Source of the DNA: Berberis thunbergii
Taxonomy: Eukaryota; Streptophyta; Magnoliopsida; Ranunculales; Berberidaceae
Reading direction: 5' to 3'
Assembly: GCA_003290165.1 (NCBI GenBank)
Contig: QNQO01000548.1
Coordinates: 310,001 to 374,000, forward strand
Length of the DNA: 64,000 nt
The notes below the pieces were generated by a model. That model did not search any database. It saw nothing but the letters and a program-made list of their open reading frames with translations, and was not told where the DNA came from. Shown in pieces: positions 55,140-64,000 of the stretch. The stretch's first letter is position 1, and every line of letters begins with the position of its first letter. The translations under genes were made by a program, and so were the position numbers.

Positions 55140-57075
55140 TGTATGTTGATGGAAGAAAATTTAGCAGAGATAAGGGAATCTACATAAGGGATATAATTCA
55201 TCAACATTGATGAGTTCTAAGGTTATTATCATGCTTATGGTAATAAAAAATGATTTCCAGTGAAAGTAAGGACTTTTGAAAAAGATGCAGATGAAAAACC
55301 TAAATTCATTCAGCTTTCATGTAGTCGGTTTGGGCAGCAAAAAAGTAAAGCAAAAAATGTTGTGGGATTGTGTGGTACGAGTAAATGTGGTTATTTGGCT
55401 AAGAATAGAGGTCAGATACGCCCTGATGGAATAGTTTTAGTAACAAGAGTAACATTTGATCACAATCATGAATTGTGCCCGAAAAATCAAGATTTCACCC
55501 AAAGAATAGAACTATGAGCTCATATATCAAGAAGAAGCTTGATTATAATGATAGGGCGGTTATTAAACCAAGTAAGAGTTTTTTGGCATGTGTGGTTGAA
55601 GCTGGTGGGCATGATATTGTGACGTTTTCCCAAAAATATTGTTACAATTATCTGAACAAAATAAGGAGGTTGAGACTTGGTGAGGGGGATGCGATGACAC
55701 TTCATAACTACTTCCAAAACATGCAAGCTAACAATGTCAATTTCTATTATATGATGGATTTGGATGATGATGAGAGGTTGAGAAATGTATGACGCATGGA
55801 GTAGAACAGCTTACAAGGAATTTGGGGATGCTATTACTTTTGAAACTACATACTTAACAAATAAGTATGAGATGTCATTTGCTCCTTTTGTTGGGTTAAT
55901 CATCACAGTCAGTCAATTCTTTTGGAAAGTGGATTGATAAGTGGTGAGATCGTTGAAGAATTTGTTTGGCTTTTCCAAACTTGGCTTGTGTGTATGAATG
56001 GCAATGCTCCGATTGCTTTAATCACTGATCAAGATAGGACAATGAAGATGGTCATTGAAATTGTATTTCCCAACACACAACATAGATGGTGCTTGTGGCA
56101 TATTATGATGAAGAAGTTGCCCAAAAAACTATCCGGTTGCAATCAATACGAGACAATCAAATTTGCAATGCAAAGAGCAGTTTATGATTCCCTGTCTCAT
56201 GAAGAGTTTGAAGGAAATTGGCATGGTTTCATTGAGAAATATAATCTGTAAGAAAATGATTGGCTGAGTAGATTATACCATGAAAGGATGCGTTAGGTGC
56301 CAACATTTCAAAGAAATACTTTTTGGGCTGGGATGTCTTCAACTCAAATGAGTGAAAGCGTGAATGTTTTTTTTATGGTTATATAAATTCGAAGACTACT
56401 TTGAAACAATTCGTAGAACAATTTGAGAATGCACTACGAAGTAAAGTTAAAAAGGAAGCTGAAGAGACTTTAAATCGTTTAACCAAATGATTCCTTGCAT
56501 TACTCCTTATACAATAGAGAAAAATTTTCAAACTGTATACACTACAAATAAATTTAGAGAGTTCCAAGAAGAGCTAGCAGGGAATATATGTTGTAGAATT
56601 CATAGTGATGTTATGGATGAGACTGGCTTTGAGGTATACAATGTTACACAAGACTTAGTGATAGGAGATAGACAATAATCGGTCAATTTTATAGTATCTT
56701 TTAACGTTGTCGACTTCAATATTAAGTGTAATTGTCAATTGTTTGAGTTCAGGAGGATCTTGTGCAAACATATATTGACAGTATTGTTTCAAAGAGGGAT
56801 TCATGTTGTACCAGAAAAATATGTTCTTTGCAAGTGGAGGAAAGATATTAATATGACTCATACAAAAGTTAAAAATGTTTATCCAGATTGGCGAATAAAG
56901 CTTGAAAATGAACCGTTTGATAAGATGTACATTGCCTTCTATGAAATGGCCGACTTCGCCACTGAGGATGAAAAGAAGACAAATAAGGTTCAACAAAGAA
57001 TCACTTTGAAGATGGAGGAACTTAAAACTGATGATGGTGATGGTCATATTGATTCAGAGGGTTTTTGGATGTAGG
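55140..57075 (+). pseudogene. FAR1-related MULE transposase, decayed
   Basis: Domains in order: FAR1 DNA-binding (about 55205-55500; YYHAYGNKK, TRVTFDHNHELCP), MULE DDE core (55780-56250; YKEFGDAITFETTYLTNKY, LITDQDRTMK, HRWCLWHI) and a SWIM zinc finger (about 56725-56775; CNCQLFEFRRILCKH). The first catalytic Asp, normally FDTTY, is Glu here. The second, in TDQD, is kept. Stops occur in the FAR1 region, a one-base deletion after FVG and further frame changes break the gene. A Lys-rich tail to about 57240 could be the C-terminus. It is the only transposase in the right half of the window. Confidence 0.92.
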
Positions 57076-57079
57076 CACT

Positions 57080-59490
57080 AACACTACTGGTTCTGGGATC
57101 CAAATTCATAGTTCATTGGCGGTTTATAGCAAAGGTCGACGTTCTAATTCAACTATGAAATCCACGGTGGAAAATTTTGTAAAAATATACAACACAAGAA
57201 AAACAAAAAAAACAAATAAGGAGCGGGCCATTGAGAAGAATTTGGTATGTTTTGCAATCTATGTTTTACTTTTATGAATATATATTTTCTTAAGTCAAGA
57301 ATATTAAGTTTTATTTACACATGTCATTTGTAGGGTTCTACCGAAATAGGAATTGAAGGTTCATAGTGTATGACACCTCATGAAAGCTATATTATGCCAT
57401 ATGGTGCATTAAATATCAATACACATGTTTGTTTTAGTATATTTACAAAATATGCACCACTAAGTATGTTTGTGCACTTATGATTTGTATGTTTGTTGTC
57501 TTCAAGGATGATACCATGGGGTCATACTAGTCACAACCTTGTGCTACAATTGAAGGACTTGATCATATTTACTCGTTTTTTTCACATGTATATAAATATT
57601 GTTGAACTATATACTTTTAATGGCCATAGTATTAATCTTTATTATTAATTTTTGCAGCCACTAGGTTCAAGCAACGACATGGAGTTTACAAACTATAGGT
57701 CGTTGTTAAGATATGAAGATTTGAAGATGGATTTGAAGATGTGAAGATGGATTACAAACTGCTGTAATATTTTAGACAAACTAATGTATTACAAACTGTT
57801 GGATTTGAGTTGACAAACTGTTGTATTACAAACTGTATGAAACTGTTGCTGCTGTAATTTTGTTGTAAATTATGTTGTAAATTGTATGAGTATTTATGTT
57901 GTTTCTTTCTTTTTGGTATTCTGCTGTAAATTTTGTTGTGAGAATCTGCTATAATTTTTGCATGAATTTTGAGTGGCAGAGCTACTTGTGGTTGCTGCAT
58001 TGTGAGTTTGTCACTTATAATCCTTAGGGTAATCACTAATAGCACAACTTTTATTTTGGATGTATTTCTAGTTTGCTCTCTTAGATTTGTTTTGTTGCAA
58101 TGTTCGAAGCTTTGTTAGTCTAAACCTAATAGCTACAGAAATACTAATAACTTCTTCAGTGAGTGCCTAAACTATGGCAAGTGCTAACAATAACAATACA
58201 AGGTGTTTTGGATTGAGGCATGGCCTAAGACACTCATTGAATTACTACGTATTTGCAGCGAGATGTTTCTAAACTATCATGTTCCGATGCTGTGACTATT
58301 TTGTAAAACAACATTAGAATGGCGTGAAATTCCACTAGGTGGAATAAGAGGACATCAAGGTATAGTGCAAGTTCGAATACATCAAAGCACGATAAATGCT
58401 TTGCCCCTTTTAGCACCAAATGGGATATTGTATGTTCCTTCCATAGGCAAAAAGGTTGCATTTATAAACACATCGAAAAACAACTAACTTGTTTCAACTC
58501 CCAATGTTAATTTCTCTTAACAAATTTTGTTACCATAATACAAGGGAAAACTTATGCAGTCCTTCATGAAATAATACAAGGGTTCCTCTCTAGAGCATCA
58601 AAATATTAAAAAGACAATACTAATAACCTGAGCATCAATTACTAAGCATCAAGATTTATGACCAGCTTTACAGATGGAGAGAGAAACTGAAGCTTTACAA
58701 ATGGAGATAGAAACTAAAGCTGACCATATCCAAGTAAAGATTTGTCGATCATGCCAGGAGAAATGTTCAAATTGTGAAACCAAGCAACAGTGAATTTTTG
58801 CTACATTACAAAAAGTTTAACTTAGTTGCCCATAAGTTACAAAAACAAAAGCTAAATCTTTTCATAAGTACATTACAAAATAAAATTACATATCATTCAC
58901 CAACCAAAAGCTTCAAGAAAACAAGTATAAGAATCATTATAATCACCAATAACAATGTGTTGATCTTGTCCCTTGTAAATGCCCAAGGATCGTTGTTTGC
59001 TTGGGTTTCATGTCTATGATCGTTATTTTCTTCGCCATGACCCTCGCAATTGTTGTTTGGTTGGTCATCTTCATCGTGCTCTCTTCTTGCCTCGTTCTCT
59101 CTTCTCTCCTCGTGCTCTTTTCTCACCTCTTCTAAGCACATCCACATGTCATAATTTTCATATGTTTCTTCAGCTGATGCGAAAACCCTCATACATATTG
59201 TCCTTATACTCGGATACTTGTAATAAAAAACCTGCCTAAGTCAGGCATACTCCTGGATCACTGCTATGATAAACAACATATGCTTTGTATGTTATTCCTG
59301 CGTTAAAAGCCTAATTTCAACTAAGAAGCAAGCAATTCAAGGATAATAATATTTTGTAAGATCAATTTACAAGCCATACTACTTCAAAACATCACCTCAT
59401 TTCTTTTTAACTAACAAACATTTCTATTGAACCAACAAATAGAAAAACATGGATCTACTTGATGAGCAATTTAAAAAAAAATTGGGAAGA
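57080..59490. other. MULE interior downstream of the transposase
   Basis: 57080-57280 may be the transposase C-terminus (KKTNKERAIEKN). 57740-57960 has repeats of ACAAACTGTTG and GCTGTAATTTTGTTGTAAA, 3'-UTR-like. A minus-strand frame at 58893-59192 is highly charged (Glu/Arg/Asn-rich) with a hydrophobic C-terminus (LLLVIIMILILVFLKLLV). I do not recognise it, and it could be a small captured or spurious gene. Confidence 0.4.
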
Positions 59491-59499
59491 AATTGTTTC

Positions 59500-60989
59500 T
59501 AGGGGTGGGCACGGTTCCGATCGGTTCCAAATTTGGAGGAACCTAACTCGAGCTGTTTAAAAATAACGGATCCGGTTCGGATCCTCTCATTTTGAACATT
59601 GGAACCGAACCTAACTCGAACCGTTTGGAACGGTCCGGTTCCTACGGTTCCAAACCGTTTGGTATTCTTTTCTAAAACTGTTTGGTAACTCCCTAAAAAA
59701 AGCTTTTGATCTCTACTGGTTAGTTCTATGTTGAATGTGCAATTACTGGCTTGTTTGCATATATATTCAGCACAGATCATGCACACCTCAACATAAATTT
59801 CAACCCCCTTTTAATCTAATATTGGTTCTTAATGAAATTCACATAGTTAAATCTACATTCTCCTGGTTTAATCTACATCTAAATACAAATTAACACTATA
59901 CTAAAATTCAACAGATAGAGAAAATTAATGAAAAAAACAAAAAATGAGAAGTTTCCTGTAATATCCCATAAACGACGAGAGTAACCATGATCCCGCTTAC
60001 AGCAAAAACCCCTTTCCAGAACTTGCTATCTTTGATTACATTCAATGGAGGAGGAGGTTCGGTCTTGTTGCATCTACTAACAAGGATCACCAAATTAAAT
60101 CTGTGGAAACAATTGAAATGAAATGAAAGATAACCCTAATCCGATGATTTGGAATTGGAACAACACATCACCCATGGATCGAGATTCTTACATTGAAGAA
60201 ATGGGGTTGTTGAAAACACACACTACTACAACTTAGGATCATCGGTTCAAAGGGGAGAGAGATTTTGGGGTCAGAACGGAGATGAAACAGACAAAGATGG
60301 AGGCGGAGAAGCAGAGAAGGCAACACGTGTTGTGTGTTTTATCATGTATGTAAGAGAGAGAGATTTGAGAGAAGCAACAAAGGAAGCGAATGTGTGAGAG
60401 TGGCAGTCCGAAACCAGAGAGGGGAAGAGAAGAAGACCAGAGAGGAGAGGAAATCAGTACAAATGTACAATATAAATCAGCGAGGAGAAGAGGATCATGA
60501 ATCTCTTACCTTGAGAAGAGATTTAGCGAGGAGAAAAAGATCACGAATCAGCGAGGAGAGGAAGACGAACCTGATTTAGCGGTCGTTAGAGGATGATGCG
60601 AGATGGGGAGGCGGCCTGCGGTGTGGGGGAGGGCGGGAGGCGGCCTGCGGGTGCTCAACGCCTCAACTGCTCACTACCTCACTTCAATGTTAGACTTGAA
60701 GAGTGAACTAAAGAGTAAAGAAAAGACTCTTAGAGACTCTTAGACTTTAGTTAGTTATTTACTTAGTTTAGTTCCATATTTAGGTTTTTACAATTAATGT
60801 AATTTGAAACGGGTCCAACCCGGACCGTTTCGTTTTTAAAAATTGGAACCGGGGCCGGACCGTTTTATAACGGATCCGGACCGATTTGAACCGTATCAAA
60901 AAAGTCATAATTAAAATCCGGACCATTTAGAGCAAAACGGTTCGATTCGAGTTGAACCCGCGGATCGTCGACCCGTTTGCCCACCCCTA
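59500..60989 (-). mobile_element. hAT element B (1.5 kb) carrying a nucleotide-sugar transporter fragment
   Basis: Terminal repeats TAGGGGTGGGCA / TGCCCACCCCTA. Eight-bp duplication ATTGTTTC at 59492-59499 and 60990-60997. Subterminal regions carry GGTTCCGATCGG/GGAACCG-type repeats on the left and GGACCG..AACGG on the right. No transposase. The same tip as hAT A but with different subterminal repeats. Confidence 0.95.
59955..60110 (-). pseudogene. UDP-galactose/glucose transporter (UTR5-like) first-exon fragment
   Basis: The minus strand reads PPPLNVIKDSKFWKGVFAVS then GIMVTLVVYGILQE, resembling the N-terminus and first membrane helix of plant UTR5-type nucleotide-sugar transporters (LWKAVFAISGIMLTLVIYGLLQEKIM) of the Golgi/ER. 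The sequence after LQE looks intronic, consistent with a first exon ending there. The upstream purine-rich part of the hAT (60240-60600) could be its leader. Only one exon is seen. Moderate confidence. Confidence 0.72.
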
Positions 60990-60997
60990 ATTGTTTC

Positions 60998-61600
60998 TCC
61001 CAAGTTCAATAGCTTAAACCTTAAAACTGTTGGGAAGATGTGCAAGTGAATACGAAATTGCTAGCATTTTACGAACATACTTGGATTGCATTTCTATTAA
61101 ACCAACTGTTGATGAGCAATTTGCTATAAACAGTTTGTGTGCAATCTGCAACTCACACTCAAACATGAAATCTTTTGAAAACTCAAAATTGCTAGCATTT
61201 TACGAACATACTTGGATTGAAAAACCACAGGGAAGAAGGGAAACAGTAATAAAACTTGGATAAAATTTTAAATTAAGTCAAGAATACTTGGATTGCAACT
61301 CACAAGAGAGATGATTCAAGAAAAAACCCTAATCATGAAGCAAAGAAGATGAGATGGGGAGAAGAAGGGTATTACCTGAGAGAGTTGAGACAGAACTGAA
61401 TCGAACAAAGATGAAAACAGGGATCAATGAGCTTCTTTACTGTCTTTTCTTCAAAGAAACCCTATATGAAACCCTAGATCTGGTTTTGCTTCTTCACTGT
61501 CTTTTCTTCAAAGAATAAGAGATTTCTCTAGGGAGATGACGCCTTTGAATCAACACGACACCTTTGAATCAACACGAAATCACTGAGACTAATCAACATG
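60998..61600 (+). repeat. MULE interior with a 31-bp direct repeat
   Basis: TTGCTAGCATTTTACGAACA plus TACTTGGATTG occurs at about 61058 and 61189. A third partial copy (ATACTTGGATTGCAACTCAC) lies near 61284. TTCTTCACTGTCTTTTCTTC is also repeated at 61430-61510. No gene. Confidence 0.75.
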
Positions 61601-61649
61601 AAATCCACCAAATCAAAGCTGATACGAGAAGCTTGGAAGATACGAAACC

Positions 61650-62029
61650 GTAGATCTGATTTTGCTTCTTCACTATGCTCATTCTCAACACTTTTCGTCA
61701 CTTTTCATCTCAGATCGAAAACGAAATCCACCTTTTCATCTCAGATCGAAGATGAAATCCACCCTTTTCAGATCAAAGACGAAATCGAAGACTATGCCGT
61801 GAGAAGAACTAGAGAAGAGCAACAAACCCCTAGAGAAGAGCTTTTGGGGGGTGGAGATGAAACCCAGCTTTTGGAATAGATCCACCTCTCTGCTTTTTTT
61901 GATTTGTTTTTGGGGAAGGGGATAACAGATGTTAGCTTTTGAGCAACTTTTTTTTAACTATCCCCTCTCTCCATCACACGTGCTAAAGAGCCTCCCCTGA
62001 CGTTGGGGCCTGACTCTCTAGGCCGATTG
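61650..62029 (+). repeat. MULE right subterminal region
   Basis: Three copies of CATCTCAGATCGAA(A/G)AC-type motif, then the GGGGAAGGGGATAAC block, then the terminal inverted repeat ending GGCCGATTG. Confidence 0.8.
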
Positions 62030-62479
62030 TTGATTTAAAGAACTTTTGGCAGGACCAATTATAATAACACGCCCAGACAACACTAAAGAATGCAACAAAT
62101 TGCTTTAAATACCTAGTTTTTAAAAAAAAATCAAGAATTGTTCAATATATTTATCTATTTGGCTCAATTGAAATTGATGGATTCTCTTCTTTAGTAGTAG
62201 GTTGCCTAGTAGCAATTGGACTCTTGTTTCGCTAGATGTATTTCCACTGAACTTTAAATTAATGAAATGTGAGTCCTTTTATCAAAATAAAATAAAATTA
62301 AGGGCTACAAAATTCTAGGATTTTGGACGGACCGAAATTGGTATTGAACCATACCATTCCCGACCAATATGGTACCAACTTTAATCCCCAAAACCGAACC
62401 AAGCCATATCGAAGTTAAATTGTGGAACAGTATCGGTTCGAGGTTGGTACCAAATCAAATTGGAATGTGCCTATCCCTA

Positions 62480-64000
62480 GAAAAACTTGCTATGTAATTT
62501 AAATAAGTATATATATATGATTTTTACGCTTTGACTATTTACCCCATCTAGTCATTTAGACCACACTTTCAACCACGCTGCGTGTAAAGACAATAACATC
62601 TGCTAAGCTCGATAACTTAAAGGAGAGGTTCAGTGATTTATGGCTCAACACCCCCATATTTTAAGGGATGTAAATTCACGATGTTAGTCACTTTTGGTAT
62701 ATTTCTCTTGTTGTTAGACAATATTAGACTTTATTCATTTAAAAAAAAACAAAGGTTGATCATCGTTTGAATCGGAGTAGATTCAAGATTTTTTTTTTTT
62801 TTTTTTTTTTTTTTGGTTTCGATTCAATTGCTTGTACCATGCTTTGACATGTCTAAGCTCAGTAATATAAATTATTATAAACTTTGAGGGAAATAGATAT
62901 TTAGAAAATAGCCCAGTCTTTAGGCCCTCATTTATTGGGCTTAGGTTATTTTGGTCAGCGATCCATTTGAGAAACTTGTGCAGAGTGTTTAGGTAAGAAT
63001 TTATCCACTTTTGATATTGATTGAAATGGTTTGAGAGCTGAGTTCCTTGTAGATGCATCATTCCTAGTTGATAACAAATATATATGGGCAAAACCAAAAT
63101 TTATCCTATGACTTCATTTGTATTTGGACATATGCCCAAGAGTTGTCATCCATACCTGCACATAAGGATATAATGGTGACTATGGAAGATCCAGAGTGTT
63201 GGGTGAGAGAATTCTGAATTTCTAAGATAAATTGTGTTAACTGTCGGGATACCATTAACAAATGCTTAATATAATTATACTAGTAGTAATAATAATAATA
63301 ATAATAATTAGGCACGTTGTTGGGTTGAACAGCTGGAAAAAAAAAAAATTGGGTGCACTTAAATGAAAGTTAGAAAGCGTTTAAATATTTTGTTAATGAA
63401 ACATAGGTAGAGACAAACAAAACTTTTTAAATAACTGATCTCAATGTCTTATTCAAACAATTCGATTAGATAAACAAGGTCTAACTATATTTTAGTTGCT
63501 CTCACAATCAAGCAAGTGTTGGTCAAACCAATTGAAAACGCTTAATGAGTTTTTGCACAACCTACAATTTATTATTATTATTATTATTATTATTTGCAAT
63601 CTACTTAGACGGCATAATTGTTCAATTACAGCCATTGAATTAGACTTTATCATTTCATTTCTAACTTTTTCACAATCATTATGTATCTAATCTTGGTTTT
63701 TCAGGTTCACACTTCTTATGTGCCTTCAGGGTTCTACAAGCTTGACTTCTACTCATCATTATTTCAAAATTCATATTTTTCTTCTTATTGTTAAATATAT
63801 TTTTTTCACAATTAGTCATTCAGATGCATTTGATGTTGGAAATGGTGTCTATGCCAATCCATGTCATTGCATTTGCATGATGTGGACGTAAACAAAAAGA
63901 CAATTGCATTACTTAACATCCTTGCCGATGACACTATCATCGTGGAAACCATTAAATCTCCTTTTTATGCTTTGTACAGCTTAAGTAGTATATTGCTCTT
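62480..64000. other. AT-rich flank with microsatellites, no gene recognised
   Basis: A run of 26 T at about 62789-62814, a (TAA)n tract at about 63286-63309 and a (TTA)n tract at about 63570-63593. No coding similarity seen. Confidence 0.5.

Larger units (their letters stand above)
52166..62029 (+). mobile_element. MULE (Mutator-like element, FAR1 type), 9.9 kb
   Basis: Terminal inverted repeats start CAAAAGGTCTAGATAGCC on the left and CAATCGGCCTAGAGAGTC on the reverse of the right end, about 20 matches in 25. The 9-bp direct repeat TTGATTTAA flanks it (52157-52165 and 62030-62038), as expected for MULEs. It carries a decayed FAR1-type transposase on the plus strand and contains two later hAT insertions. 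Both subterminal parts carry copies of TTTCATCTCAGATCGAAG. Confidence 0.93.
51335..62479. mobile_element. Probable decayed hAT element enclosing the MULE
   Basis: The left end TTGGGGTGGGCATAAG and right end GTGCCTATCCCTA are imperfect inverted versions of the hAT tip TAGGGGTGGGCA seen in the two nearby hATs. Inside the tips, TTTGGTACCAA with ACTGTTC (about 51424-51450) pairs with an inverted TTTGGTACCAA and ACTGTTC (62425-62458). The target duplication is unclear (GAAAAA-like on both sides, next to a poly-A). Without the MULE it would be about 1.3 kb. Confidence 0.6.

Overview
The window is nuclear DNA of a flowering plant, probably a eudicot with a large, repeat-rich genome. It is AT-rich, has plant-type GT..AG introns, and is built almost entirely from plant transposon classes (Copia LTR retrotransposons, CACTA/En-Spm, MULE/FAR1, hAT, and a LINE with a DUF4283 ORF1). 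I found no intact host gene. Every recognisable host coding sequence is an exon fragment, usually frameshifted or stop-containing, and most lie inside a DNA transposon.

Region 1 (1-7.4 kb): the inner side of a CACTA right end, then minus-strand fragments of YL1/SWC2, an SMR-domain protein and a class XI myosin, then decayed CACTA transposase genes (Ptta-like and DUF4216-like). Region 2 (7.4-31.3 kb): a minus-strand Copia element (Copia-1) split by a CACTA element (CACTA-1 outer, 11352-29937, 3-bp target duplication AGA). The outer element carries plus-strand exons of aconitase, a Raf-like MAPKKK, phosphomevalonate kinase (PMK), AP-2 alpha-adaptin and alanine:glyoxylate aminotransferase 2. Its captured PMK exon is itself split by a second CACTA of the same family in the opposite orientation (inner, 15344-24673, target duplication AAT). 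That inner element carries minus-strand exons of a DUF547 protein, SecA, an ABCB transporter, ATP synthase gamma and starch synthase.

Region 3 (31.3-49.35 kb): a second Copia gag remnant, then Copia-2 (33081-49347, two LTRs). Copia-2 is split by a different CACTA family (CACTA-2, 35591-45673, target duplication TAT). CACTA-2 carries minus-strand fragments of a PUB43/44-like U-box protein, beta-galactosidase, purple acid phosphatase, SecA, a PDR-type ABCG transporter and possibly a TGD5-like protein. A LINE lies inside it. Region 4 (49.35-64 kb): a probable decayed hAT (51335-62479) encloses a 9.9-kb MULE (52166-62029, 9-bp duplication TTGATTTAA) with a decayed FAR1-type transposase. Two short hATs with 8-bp duplications lie inside the MULE, one carrying a GDSL-lipase fragment and the other a UDP-galactose transporter (UTR5-like) fragment.

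The unifying theme is gene capture inside nested elements. At least fifteen unrelated host genes are sampled. Within each CACTA element all recognised captured exons share one orientation, reading away from one end that carries a leader-like sequence, as if they could be transcribed and spliced into chimeric RNAs. Target duplications and exactly restored reading frames give a firm relative order of several insertions.
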